Source: SG8-30 sp963715485 (GTDB lineage: Bacteria; Pseudomonadota; Gammaproteobacteria; Steroidobacterales; Steroidobacteraceae). From it: a stretch of DNA of 64,000 nucleotides. The DNA lies in NCBI GenBank assembly GCA_963715485.1, contig OY970244.1, positions 1,736,001 through 1,800,000 of the forward strand, read 5' to 3'. Of the stretch, positions 25,009 through 33,920 are shown piece by piece. The notes under the pieces are model-generated. The model did no database searches, was not told where the DNA came from, and was given only the letters and a program-made list of their open reading frames with translations. The position numbers and the translations under genes were made by a program. Numbering within the stretch: position 1 is the first letter of the stretch; each line of letters opens with the position of its first letter.

Positions 25009-25511
25009 CAGTCGGCCCGGTACTGGTCGTGGCAAGCCTTGCAGGCCTTGCCGACTTCACCCAGGCCGGCTGCGACCAGCTTCGGATCGCCGCTCTTCGC
25101 TGTCTCGGCGAATCTTGTGGTCGCAACCTCGAGATCCGCGGCCTTGGACCTGAAGTCATCCATGTTCTGCCAGATTTCCGGCTTCGCCTTGGTCGGCGCG
25201 CCGGTCTGGGAATCGGCCGGAAAGCCCTCGGCGATCATGGGAGCGATCTGGGCCAGCCGCATCGCCCGCAACTCGACCGTCTTGGCGTCGAACGGTATCT
25301 CGCCCTTGACCATCATTGCTATGGGCCCGATGTTCCAGCCCAACAGATAGAGTGCCGACTGGCGGTACTCGATGGTCCGTTCGGCCTTGGTTGGCTGACT
25401 CTTGGCGGCGTCCTCGGCGATGCCGGGCGCGGCCAGTCCGAATGCTGCGGCCGCGGTTGCGCCGATGGCCAGAAAACGAGTGGTGCGAAAGAGTTGGCTG
25501 GTTGCCTGCAT
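25008..25511 (-). CDS. Cytochrome c' / c556-type protein
   Basis: Periplasmic class II cytochrome c of 167 residues. A signal peptide covers about residues 1-31 (ending GIAEDAA), and the single haem site C157-K-A-C160-H161 lies near the C-terminus, as in the c'/c556 four-helix family. Start ATG 25511 opens the signal peptide. In related bacteria such cytochromes are often encoded beside a b561-type cytochrome; here the pair is convergent, with 57 nt between stops. The distal ligand cannot be decided from sequence. Confidence 0.87.
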   Translation of the reverse strand: MQATSQLFRTTRFLAIGATAAAAFGLAAPGIAEDAAKSQPTKAERTIEYRQSALYLLGWNIGPIAMMVKGEIPFDAKTVELRAMRLAQIAPMIAEGFPADSQTGAPTKAKPEIWQNMDDFRSKAADLEVATTRFAETAKSGDPKLVAAGLGEVGKACKACHDQYRAD

Positions 25512-25691
25512 GTGCTGCGTCCTGCGAAAGAATGAACGGTGCCGACCGCTCAGGGCGGGGGCCGGCACAGGGTAGACCAGCGCCGGCCTGCGATCCAGTG
25601 GCCCGGACAGGTCGATGGCCGCGCGGTGGCCAGTCCGGACCCAACATGGGACGCAGCCGAACGGCGACAGCGCCGGGACGCAGCCGCCGGT

Positions 25692-26342
25692 TCAGTGCTT
25701 GGCTGAGAGGTCCGTCGCCTGCAGTTCTATGGTGTCGCGGTGTGCCTTGAGGATCTGGCGAACCTGCGCGGTCTTGGGCCTGCCCGACATCCGGGCGATC
25801 GCCGCCGGCAGTTCGTGCCATTCGCGGCCCCAGCTCAGCAACCGGATGGCATCGCGCACGACCTCGCTATCCAGGCTGGCCTTGTCCTCTTCGGGCGGCT
25901 GGTCTGGCTTCGAATGCGGGTCCGCTGCGGGCGAAAGGACTTTGTTCCTGGCGGTCGTTGCGTCGCTGACGGGAGGCGGCGGGGCCGGCGGCTCGTCCTG
26001 TACGGTAAGGGACTCTATGGGACGCTGCTGCTCCACCTCGGCCGTCGGGATATACCGCTGGACGTGCTGCGATCCGACCAGGTTGGCGAGAAAGGACATC
26101 AATTCGAGCGCCTCGGACAGCGATGGGTCTCCAGCAGCAACGCGCGTCTGGACGATACGTTGCAGGTCGGCCAGACGCTGGCTCGCGAGGTCGACGATCC
26201 ATGGGGTCGGCCGCTGGTGCTGGGGCCAGGGCTGGACCAGCCAGTACTGGTCGTCGGACAGTCTGGTGTAGCGCGTGTGCAGGTCCAGGCTCTTTCGCCA
26301 CTTGGCGAGCAGCTGGACGATGCGCTCGTCGGCTGGTGTCAT
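25692..26342 (-). CDS. Hypothetical protein, two-domain with disordered linker
   Basis: Protein of 216 residues that I do not recognise. The N-terminal part (about 1-105) looks helical and rich in Trp, Gln and Leu. A Pro-rich linker follows (about 113-150, with PPAPPPP), then a short helical C-terminal part (about 155-210) containing RLLSWGREWHELPAAIARM, which resembles a small helical binding domain. No signal peptide or membrane segment. It stands alone on its strand, and is flanked by a 180-bp and a 220-bp gap in which I saw no other gene. Confidence 0.6.
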   Translation of the reverse strand: MTPADERIVQLLAKWRKSLDLHTRYTRLSDDQYWLVQPWPQHQRPTPWIVDLASQRLADLQRIVQTRVAAGDPSLSEALELMSFLANLVGSQHVQRYIPTAEVEQQRPIESLTVQDEPPAPPPPVSDATTARNKVLSPAADPHSKPDQPPEEDKASLDSEVVRDAIRLLSWGREWHELPAAIARMSGRPKTAQVRQILKAHRDTIELQATDLSAKH

Positions 26343-26562
26343 GGCAATGCCCTATCGACGGATGACTCTGACTTAACGTAACGCACTGGCAGTCGCGTTG
26401 CCCGCCTTTGGTCGGATTTGTTGAGCGAGGTCACAGATCGGCACCAGCCGGGTGCCTTGCGGCCCTGTCTTCATGCGCCTGGTGAAGATCCTCCATGCCA
26501 GCCTGCGGGAGGCCCGCGTTGTGGTACAAGGCTGGCGAGACATGCCGGCTCGGTGGTGATTA

Positions 26563-27336
26563 ATGGGTGCGAGGATCGACAGGACACTGGTGCTGCTCGC
26601 GACTGGTGTGACTCTCGTGGTCAACGGCCTGGCCAACACCGCCGGAATCAATGGTGTCAGCACGGGAGCTGTCGCCAACCTGTACGACCTGCCTTTCACG
26701 CCCGCCGGGTACGTCTTCTCGATCTGGGGCCTGATCTACCTGGCGCTGGTCGCCTTCAGCGTCTGGCAGTTCACTGCCGAGGGCCGCAACTCAGACCGTG
26801 CCGTCCCGGTGCGTTCGATCTATGTCTTCTCGGCCGCCGCCAATGTGACCTGGCTATGGTTCTGGCACCATGAGGCACTCGCCGTGAGCCTGGTCGTCAT
26901 GCTGTTGCTGCTGGGCTCCCTGCTGATCATTTATCGCCACTTGTCAGCCGGGCCGCCAGAGTCTTTGCGCGAGGCGTGGTGCCTCGACTTGCCGTTCCGT
27001 CTTTACCTGGGCTGGATCACGGTCGCCACCCTCGCCAACCTGAGCGTGGTGGTGACGACTGCGGGTTGGTTGCCGTTCGCGGTGGATCCGTCCCGGTGGA
27101 CGCTGCTGATGCTGGCAGCCATAGCGGCTATTGGCCTGTTGGTGTTCACCAGGCAGCGTGATCCCGTTTTCCTGTCGGTAATCAGCTGGGCTGCCGTCGG
27201 CATCGCCTTGAAGGGCGGACAGGCGCCGCTGGTGTCCGCGCCAGCCATGGTCGTGGCGGGCCTGACCGGGCTTGGCGTTGTCGGCCTGCTGCTCGGTGCA
27301 GCGCGGAATTCGGCGCGTCAGTCGACCACGCGATAG
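26563..27336 (+). CDS. TspO/MBR-like membrane protein
   Basis: Integral membrane protein of 257 residues with about seven hydrophobic segments. The conserved FTPAGYVFSIWGLIY motif near residue 45 and many Trp residues match proteins annotated as tryptophan-rich sensory or TspO/MBR-related, although it is longer than classical TspO (about 160). Function unknown; TspO relatives bind porphyrins and isoprenoids. Its last 19 bp overlap the end of the convergent aminotransferase gene. Confidence 0.75.
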   Translation: MGARIDRTLVLLATGVTLVVNGLANTAGINGVSTGAVANLYDLPFTPAGYVFSIWGLIYLALVAFSVWQFTAEGRNSDRAVPVRSIYVFSAAANVTWLWFWHHEALAVSLVVMLLLLGSLLIIYRHLSAGPPESLREAWCLDLPFRLYLGWITVATLANLSVVVTTAGWLPFAVDPSRWTLLMLAAIAAIGLLVFTRQRDPVFLSVISWAAVGIALKGGQAPLVSAPAMVVAGLTGLGVVGLLLGAARNSARQSTTR

Positions 27337-28220
27337 CCCGTCGTCGCGGTGAGCCCCGCAAAGAGATCCATGAGCCGGCGTGTCACCGGCCACTCGCCGG
27401 GCGTACCGATCGGCCGCCCGTCGATTGACGCGATCGGCGCCAGCTCGCCCATGGTGCCGGTGCAGAAAGCCTCCTGCGCACGGTAGAAATCGGTTAGCGA
27501 CAGATCACACACGTCGTGCGGAATGTCATTGGCTACGCACAGTTCGAGCACAGTAGCCCGGGTGATGCCCTCGGGACAGGCGACGGCGCGTGGTGTAGCG
27601 AGCCTGCTCCCACGGACCAGGAACAGGTTAGTGGCGTTTGTCTCGGCGACGAAACCGCGCGGGTCGAGCATGAGGGAATCGTCCGCGCCGGCGACGTTCG
27701 CCTCGATCTTGGCCATGATCGATTGCAGCAGGTTGTTGTGGTGAATCTTCGGATCCAGGCAGTCGGGCGGAAATCGCCGCAGGCTCGAGGTGACCAGTGA
27801 CAGGCCCTGCTGGCCATAGACCGGCGCCTTGAACTCGGCCAGCACGATCAGTGTGGGCCCGGCCTGGTTCAGGCGCGGGTCCATGCCGGAGGTTATCTTC
27901 ACGCCGCGCGTCAGCGTCAAGCGTATGTGGACGCCGTCGCGCATGTCGTTGGCGGCAAGAGTCCGGCGGAGCTCCGCGATGATCTGCTCGTGCGTCGGGA
28001 CCTGTGCGAAGGCAAGTGCGCGTGCCGAGTCCCGCAGCCGGTCGAGGTGCTCGGCCAGCCTGAAGATGCGCCCGTCGTAGAGTCGCAGGCCCTCCCAGAC
28101 GGCGTCGCCACCCTGCACGACGCTATCGAACGGACTGACTCCGGCCTCGTCGCGGTGCACGAGCCGTCCGTTGATATTGACGATCAGGTCGCGATTGCGG
28201 GGGTCGAAGTGCTGCAGCAT
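27318..28220 (-). CDS. Class IV (branched-chain/D-amino acid type) aminotransferase
   Basis: PLP-dependent enzyme of 300 residues. The fold-type IV lysine is best placed at Lys158 (LDPKIHHNN), and Glu193 in FVAETNATNLF fits the conserved PLP-contacting acid. Length and motifs resemble IlvE and D-amino acid transaminase, and the true amino donor is uncertain. It follows a sulfotransferase-like gene by 9 nt on the same strand. Its 3' end overlaps the convergent TspO-like gene by 19 bp. Confidence 0.85.
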   Translation of the reverse strand: MLQHFDPRNRDLIVNINGRLVHRDEAGVSPFDSVVQGGDAVWEGLRLYDGRIFRLAEHLDRLRDSARALAFAQVPTHEQIIAELRRTLAANDMRDGVHIRLTLTRGVKITSGMDPRLNQAGPTLIVLAEFKAPVYGQQGLSLVTSSLRRFPPDCLDPKIHHNNLLQSIMAKIEANVAGADDSLMLDPRGFVAETNATNLFLVRGSRLATPRAVACPEGITRATVLELCVANDIPHDVCDLSLTDFYRAQEAFCTGTMGELAPIASIDGRPIGTPGEWPVTRRLMDLFAGLTATTGYRVVD

Positions 28221-28229
28221 GGTTCGGCC

Positions 28230-28967
28230 TCAGGCGCGAAGCCGGTTTGCGGCGAGCTGCAGATAGTAAGGCATGCACTGCTCGTACAGGCCAGCCAGTT
28301 CCGGCGGAGGCGACTGGCGCGCCGGGGCAGGCGGCGCGAAGCCCGTGGATGACTCGACCGCGGCATACCAGTGCGGCGCCCACACGCCGTCGGTTTGACG
28401 CCGCCCGGCCGGCCAATGGAGCATCGTGTCGGTATAGGGAAGGCCGAGCGCCGCGCACAACTGCGCCAGCACGCCCGCCGGATCTTCCAGCACGTCGCGG
28501 GAATCGATGACCGGTGGCGCGCGTCCCGTCTGCTGCGCGACCCGGTCGAACAACTCGCACTGCAGCGGCAGGCCGGTGTCCTCGAGAGCCGCGTCCGGGA
28601 TGACGCGGGCGAAGGAGGCGAGCATTGCCGCCGGGTCGCGGATCAGGAAGGCGTGCGTCAGTGAATCGAGCCAGTCGCGTTCGATGCCCGGCAGCAGGTG
28701 CTTGGCCATGTGCTTCTGGTAGAAGATCCTCTTGCCTTGCGGCACGGGGCCTGTCAGCCAATCGGCCACCCGCCGCCAGTCGGTTTCGTGGGCGGCGATG
28801 ATTTCCTCGCGCGCCGGGTGCGCAGCGCCGGATTCGAGCAGGTAGTGGGCGTAAAGCGGCTCGTCGCACACAAAGGTGTCGGGCCGCGCGCCCCATGCAC
28901 GCATCAGCGTGGTGGAGATGTTGCGCGGGCCCGACCACATGGCGATCCGCACGGGCTGCTCGATCAT
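28230..28967 (-). CDS. Sulfotransferase-like protein paired with the aminotransferase
   Basis: Protein of 245 residues. The SGPRNISTTLMRAW stretch (about 12-25) resembles the 5'-phosphosulfate-binding loop of PAPS-dependent sulfotransferases, and a later HAFLIRDPAAMLASF segment resembles the 3'-phosphate-binding motif. Start ATG 28967 was chosen because the homologous region begins there; the frame stays open upstream but crosses a repeat and non-coding DNA. It lies 9 nt before the aminotransferase gene. In some animals the two domains are fused in proteins named branched-chain-aminotransferase-like, which supports a joint function. The acceptor is unknown. Confidence 0.75.
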   Translation of the reverse strand: MIEQPVRIAMWSGPRNISTTLMRAWGARPDTFVCDEPLYAHYLLESGAAHPAREEIIAAHETDWRRVADWLTGPVPQGKRIFYQKHMAKHLLPGIERDWLDSLTHAFLIRDPAAMLASFARVIPDAALEDTGLPLQCELFDRVAQQTGRAPPVIDSRDVLEDPAGVLAQLCAALGLPYTDTMLHWPAGRRQTDGVWAPHWYAAVESSTGFAPPAPARQSPPPELAGLYEQCMPYYLQLAANRLRA

Positions 28968-29056
28968 GGCGTGTTGCCGGGACTGCTGCGGGAGAGGCAA
29001 TTCTAAACGAGCCAGCCGGAAGCCAGGCGGCCCGCGGCAGCGCAGTATGGGAAGGG

Positions 29057-29077
29057 ATGGCGCTCCCAGGGGGATTC
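29057..29077. repeat. Distal att-like copy of the tRNA-Glu 3' end
   Basis: Twenty-one bases identical to 33920-33940, which cover the 3' end (CCA, acceptor and T-arm part) of tRNA-Glu, in the same orientation and 4.86 kb away on the 3' side of that tRNA. This is the standard arrangement left by tRNA-targeted integration. Confidence 0.65.
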
Positions 29078-29153
29078 CTCGCACCGTTGGCCCGCGTCCC
29101 TCGCCGGACGGCTCGGTACCCGCGCCGCGCTGGGCCCGACGCGGTCCTTCGCG
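29058..29153. repeat. 96-bp dispersed repeat, copy A
   Basis: Aligns without gaps to 32743-32838 with 78 of 96 bases identical; the last 65 bases are more conserved than the first 30. The left end is tRNA-Glu 3'-end sequence. The right part is very GC-rich. Confidence 0.75.
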
Positions 29154-29655
29154 CCCGACACTCCATCCGCGACCCTGTGCGCGTAGATGCGAGCCGGCCG
29201 GTGCGAGCGCGGATCGGCACGCTGCGATCGCGCAGCGGGAAAGCGGATCGGGTGCTGCAAGGCCATGCGGATGCGATCGGACCGCCGCGCGCCCGAGCGC
29301 GTTCCTGCAAATGAGATCAGGTTCGTTTTCATTTTCGGGTCTTATGACAAGTCGTCGTTGACTCTTTCCAACATAACGGGCAAATATTCTGTCGCCCGAC
29401 AAACGCGCAGCAAAAATGTCTTGTCGCAAGGCATCAAGACAAGCACCGCGTCGCCGGGCAGGGTAGACAAAACGTTCAAAGGGTCGGCGTGTCGAAGTTC
29501 GCCAGATCTGTGTCGGTCGCCGGGGAAGGATTCTAGTAGTTGTGCGAAGCCGCGAGGCTTCGAAGTCGAAGTGCCGGCCTGACTGCCGGCGCGGGTTCCT
29601 AGCGCAATTATTACTAGCCGCTCGTCTCGCTCCGATGGCACGGGTCGCTCAGGGA

Positions 29656-29685
29656 GAACTCCGCTCGTCATAAGAAGGGGAGTTC
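29656..29685 (+). promoter_or_regulatory. Hairpin that can hide the peroxidase ribosome-binding site
   Basis: GAACTCC (29656-29662) is perfectly complementary to GGAGTTC (29679-29685). The right arm covers most of the ribosome-binding site AAGGGGAG (29675-29682) and ends 1 nt before the ATG at 29687. Pairing would block translation. Confidence 0.5.
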
Positions 29686-29686
29686 C

Positions 29687-32559
29687 ATGTCCAGACGAAT
29701 CAGGGGAGCAATCGTCAGCTCCATGGCCGCCGTTGCCACGTTGACCGCCTGGAGCGGTTACGTGCAGGCGCAGGTAGCCGTGGGGCTCGACCTGGCGGCG
29801 CCGGTGGCGCCACTCAATGCGATCACGGTGCCGGACGTAAACGTGCTGGGGATACTTGACGGCGTTGGCGGCCTCGGTGCAGACGCGTGGCCAGTCGTCT
29901 TTGGCGGTGCGATCACCCAACCGAACAAAAAGCTCGAACTGCAGCAGCTTGGCAAGGCGCTGTTCTGGGACATGCAGGTCGGCGGCGACGGCATCCAGGC
30001 CTGCGCGACCTGCCACTACCACGCGGGCGCCGACAATCGAAAGACGAACCAGATGAGCCCCGGGCTCAAGATGACCCACGGCGGGCCGGATGTCCCTGCA
30101 CCCGATGTCAACGCGGATACGGTCCAGGATTTGTTTACGACCGCGAACGCGACGCTTACTACGGCCGAGTACGGTGTCCCGAACCGCGGCCTGCCGGTCA
30201 GCGAAGCGGCACTGATTGCGCTGGCAGTGCGACGCCGACCTGGCGGACGGCACCACCGGGATACCTGGCAACAAGCCGTCGGCCACAGACGACGTCAACG
30301 ACGTGGTGTCGTCGCAGGGCGTACGCCTCGGCCAGTATGACGGGCTGAGCGGCGGCACCGTGGATGCCGCCACCCTTGCGGTCAATGATGCCGGCTTCGA
30401 CGGCTTCGCCGGATTCACCGTGACGCGGAACGCGGCGACAGCATCGAGACGGTCCAGACGGTCCGCCGCGTCGAGCCGCGCAATTCGCCGACGGCCATCA
30501 ACGCGGTCTACCACATGCGGAACTTCTGGGACGGCCGCGCCGACATGTTCTTCAACGGCGTGACGCCGCTCGGCTTCCGCGATACCGATTCCACGGTCAA
30601 GGTCTACAACGGCACGGCGCTGGAAAATCAGAAGTTGCGCATCCCGTTCTCGTCGCTCGCCTCGCAGGCGGTCGGACCGATCGAGAGCGACAAGGAAATG
30701 ATCTTCACCGGAAGGCCGCACCGCGACCTCGGCAAGAAGCTGCTGCTCCTGGCGTGGTGCCGCTGGCCGGGCAGGCGGTGAGCGCGACCGACTCGCTGCT
30801 GGGCGGCCTGCGTGACAGACACGACAGATCGGGGGCTCAGCAACGACCTACGACGCCATGATCCGGGACATCTTCGACGAGCGTTTCTGGGGCGATGGAT
30901 TTGGCGACGATGTGTGTCTCGACGCGTGGCTCGAAGTCGACTGCCTGACGCCGCAGGACCTGCATGATGGGCAACCGCGTGACCCAATCCGCTGCGCTAC
31001 ACGCTCATGGAGTGGAACTTCTCCCTGTTCTTCGGCCTGGCCGTGCAGGCCTACGAGGCCACGCTGACGACCGAGCAGACGATCGTCGACCTGCTGGTCG
31101 GCGGCGTCGCGACCGGCGCAGGTCACAGAACATCGTGATCGGCCGAAGAAACATCACGACGCGGACCGTGCCCGTCACGGGACTGCCTCTCGCGGGCTGC
31201 ATTGCGGCGGCGGCGCTGGCCAACAACGCTGCGGCGCAGGCGGTTGCGACGGATCTGTGCACGCAGCATTACGCGCAGTTCATCCATCCGAGGCGGTGGC
31301 GGGCTCTGAGGCCGAGCGCACGCGGCTTCCCGGTGGCGGCAGGCGACCGCCATCGGCGGATGCAGCAATCGTCAGCCGGAACGATTGACGCAGCACAGAC
31401 CTGGCGCTCAATGGAACGGCACAGTTCAGCACTCCGTGCAAACTGCGGGCTGCTCGCGGCACGCTGCCCAAAGCACGTAACTCGCTGCTCTCGATCGACC
31501 GCGGCATGGGCCGGTTCTTCGCCGGTGCGACGGGCTGCGGCATCTGTCACTTCAACCCCGAGTTCACGGGGCGACGGTGGCGGCGCTGACCGGCTTCGGG
31601 GCGGCGCCGCCGCCGCCGCTGCCGCCGGGGCAGCTACGTCGCATCCCGCTGGAAGTGCCGATGGAGCGCATGATTGCCTTCAACGGTGCTGCCTGCCGTC
31701 TACGACGCGGGGTTCTACAACCTCGGCGTGCGGCCCACGCCGGAGGACATCTCGCTCGGCGACCAGATCGGTGGCGTGCCGCTGGCATTTAGCAAGTTGG
31801 CGGAGCTGATGCAGGCGCCGAACGGCGGCAGTCCAGGCCCCGTACGACGGGTCGAAGATCCAGGCGATCGTGGATGAAATGGACGCCAATGGGCTGCAGA
31901 TCCCGACCTCGGCGGCCGATCTGACGCCGCGGCCCTGGGTGCTGGCGCTGGCCTGCGGTCCTGGCCTGGTGGGCGGCGGCAATGCCAACAACAACCCGAT
32001 CCGGAACTGCGTGCCGAACGTCATCCCCGGGGAGCGGCTGCTGCGCAACGGCGCATTCAAGGCTCAGGGCCTGCGCAACGTGAAGTTCACCGGGCCGTAC
32101 CTGCACAACGGCGCGAAGATGAACCTGCGGCAGGTGGTCGAGTTCTACAAGACCGCCGGCCACATGACCACCCTCAACTTCAACAACCTGGATGCCGGCC
32201 TGCGGATCTTCAATCTGGGACTGGCCGACGAAGCGTCGCTGGTCGAAATGATGGAGACGGGGCTCACGGACTGGCGCGTCGCCTACGAGGAAGACAAGTT
32301 CGACCATCCGGAAATCTGCGTGCCTCACGGGCATTCCACGACGGGCGAGACCATCCTGGCCGGGATTCCGGCAGTAGGGTCTTCAGGCAATACCGGTGTG
32401 CTGCAGACCTTCGAGGACCAGGTCACTGGCACTACGGCTGGACGCACGCACACGCTTGGGGATGACTGCACGGTACCAGGCATCTTCGTGGGTCCGGCGC
32501 CAACGAAGTCGACCATCGACGTGCCGCCGGTGCCGCCGGTGCCGCCGGTGGCGCCGTAA
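29687..32559 (+). pseudogene. Di-haem cytochrome c peroxidase / MauG-family gene broken by many frameshifts
   Basis: Successive pieces in different frames together read as one periplasmic di-haem protein of about 950 residues: a signal peptide (MSRRIRGA ... VQAQ), haem site 1 CATCH (30002-30016), a fragment with MRNFWDGRADMFFNGV (from about 30515), haem site 2 CGICH (31536-31550) and a C-terminal part (31870-32559) with VKFTGPYLHNGAKMNLRQVVEFY, a hallmark of the CCP/MauG superfamily. I count at least eight changes of frame between about 30228 and 31870, while the pieces themselves stay well conserved. It may be a recent pseudogene or a stretch of indel errors. It ends in a VPP repeat, followed by a strong terminator. 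Confidence 0.8.
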
Positions 32560-32600
32560 GCCCGACACAACGACAACGTAGATAACGACAACTCAACTAC

Positions 32601-32637
32601 GATCCCGCGGACCGCAAGGTCCGCGGGATCTTTTCTT
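32601..32637 (+). terminator. Strong intrinsic terminator after the peroxidase gene
   Basis: A perfect 13-bp GC-rich stem (32601-32613 with 32618-32630), tetraloop GCAA, then TTTTCTT (32631-32637), 41 nt after the stop codon. Confidence 0.93.
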
Positions 32638-32742
32638 CTGGTACGCGACAGCAGGCGACAATTCTCCGACACGCTGCCCGGTCATGGCTTCTGGCCGCGC
32701 GCGACGGATACGGCTTGGCGGTCGATGAGCTGATTGAGGAAT

Positions 32743-32838
32743 TGGCGCTCCCAGAGAATTTGCCGGGGCCGGTGGCCCGCGTTCCTCGCCCGGTGGCTCG
32801 GGACCCGCGCCGCGCCAGGCGCGACGCGGTCCTTCGCG
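32743..32838. repeat. 96-bp dispersed repeat, copy B
   Basis: Second copy of the repeat at 29058-29153 (81 percent identical, no gaps). Its first 12 bases match the tRNA-Glu 3' end. Near its right end lies a near-perfect GC palindrome (GCGCCGCGCC / GGCGCGACGC). A separate 8-bp hairpin, GAACCCTC/GAGGGTTC, follows at 32861-32879. The 339-bp gap between the pseudogene and the IS holds no gene. Confidence 0.75.
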
Positions 32839-32898
32839 AGCACTATTGCGCCCGCTCGTCGAACCCTCTACGAGGGTTCTCATCCCTTACGGTCGTGG

Positions 32899-33909
32899 TG
32901 TGAAGTCCCAGGACTAAGCTGACATTCTGGCTCCCTTCTCGATTGAGGAGTAGAGCCCATGACGAAGTCAGAACAGCATCGCATGGTTGCCTGGCGGTTG
33001 AAGCTATTGCGCCAGGCCGATGAGATGCCCAGGAGCGTTTCCCAGACCTGTCGGCATTTCGGTCTTTCTCGCCAGACCTTCTACAAGTGGAAAGCCAGGT
33101 ACAAAAGCCGTGGCGAGGCCGGCCTATGCGACCGACCACGAACCCCGCACCATTCCCCGCGGGCCACCTCCCGCACGATAGTCTCCAAGGTCCTGTACCT
33201 GCGGGAACGCTACCACTTCGGTCCCGGCCGGATTGCCAGCTACCTGCAGCGCTTTCACCAGGTGACCATCGCGGGCTCCACCGTGCACCGCATCCTGGTC
33301 GATCATGGGATGCGCCGGCTGCCAGCCAATCAGAAGCCTCGTCCCACGAGCCGCCCCTGGCACCGCTATGAGAAGCCACAGCCTGGGCATCGGCTGCAGC
33401 TGGACGTGAAGTTCCTGGAGCGAATCGCAGGCACCCGCAAGCGCCTCTATCAGTTCACGGCCATCGACGACTGCACCCGCATCCGGGTACTCAAGATCTA
33501 CGATAGCTGTAACCAGACCTCCGCGATCCGCTTCGCCGACGAGGTCATCCGACGGCTTCCCTTCCGGGTGCTGGCCATCCAGACCGACAATGGCGCCGAG
33601 TTCCAGTCGCGCTTCCACTGGCACCTGGAAGAGCACGACATCCGCCACGTCTATATCCGGCCCCGGTCACCGCACCTGAACGGCAAGGTCGAGCGCTCAC
33701 ACCGGGTGGATGACCAGGAGTTCTACCAGCTGCTGGACAAGGACGGCATTGCCGACAATATCCACCTGTTCAACGATAAACTCCGCGAGTGGGAGGACTA
33801 TTACAATTTCCACCGACCCCACGGAGCTCTCAATGAGCAGACCCCATACGAGCGGCTCCTGGCCAAAAAGGACGCCGCCGGCGTGTCAGCGAAGTCCTGA
33901 GACCTTACA
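32899..33909 (+). mobile_element. IS481-type insertion sequence, complete
   Basis: A 1011-bp element with terminal inverted repeats: 32899-32931 and the reverse complement of 33877-33909 match at 25 of 33 positions, both beginning TGT. It contains one intact transposase gene. I see no clear target-site duplication in the flanks. The right end lies 11 nt from the 3' end of tRNA-Glu. Confidence 0.88.
32959..33900 (+). CDS. IS481 family transposase
   Basis: DDE transposase of 313 residues made from a single frame. An N-terminal helix-turn-helix (about 20-50, including HFGLSRQTFYKWKARY) precedes an rve integrase core with catalytic residues D149, D210 and E245, the last two separated by 34 residues as expected. 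A GAGGAG site lies just before ATG 32959, and the stop lies inside the right inverted repeat. All key residues are intact, so the element could be active. Confidence 0.93.
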   Translation: MTKSEQHRMVAWRLKLLRQADEMPRSVSQTCRHFGLSRQTFYKWKARYKSRGEAGLCDRPRTPHHSPRATSRTIVSKVLYLRERYHFGPGRIASYLQRFHQVTIAGSTVHRILVDHGMRRLPANQKPRPTSRPWHRYEKPQPGHRLQLDVKFLERIAGTRKRLYQFTAIDDCTRIRVLKIYDSCNQTSAIRFADEVIRRLPFRVLAIQTDNGAEFQSRFHWHLEEHDIRHVYIRPRSPHLNGKVERSHRVDDQEFYQLLDKDGIADNIHLFNDKLREWEDYYNFHRPHGALNEQTPYERLLAKKDAAGVSAKS

Positions 33910-33920
33910 TGCCAAGTGAA

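Larger units (their letters stand above)
28968..29686. other. 719-bp gene-free stretch at the islet boundary
   Basis: No credible gene. It contains repeat copy A (29058-29153) and, from about 29295 to 29480, a patch clearly richer in A and T than its surroundings, with CTTGTC/GACAAG inverted pairs (for example around 29411-29436). The last 40 bases form the leader of the peroxidase gene. The AT-rich patch is the likely promoter region, but I could not settle on one -35/-10 pair. Confidence 0.6.

Noticed and set aside
28968..29429. Upstream extension of the sulfotransferase-like gene
   Set aside because: It runs through repeat A and non-coding DNA; the family N-terminus begins at the ATG at 28967.
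29342..30721. Open frame on the minus strand over the peroxidase leader and start
   Set aside because: It crosses the AT-rich leader and the signal-peptide region, and has low-complexity Arg-rich content.
30964..31809. A single gene of 281 residues within the peroxidase region
   Set aside because: It joins one true fragment with out-of-frame sequence; the neighbouring pieces of the same protein lie in other frames.
32521..32559. Tandem repeat or CRISPR-like array
   Set aside because: Only a few GTGCCGCCG units encoding a VPP tail at the protein end; no spacers.
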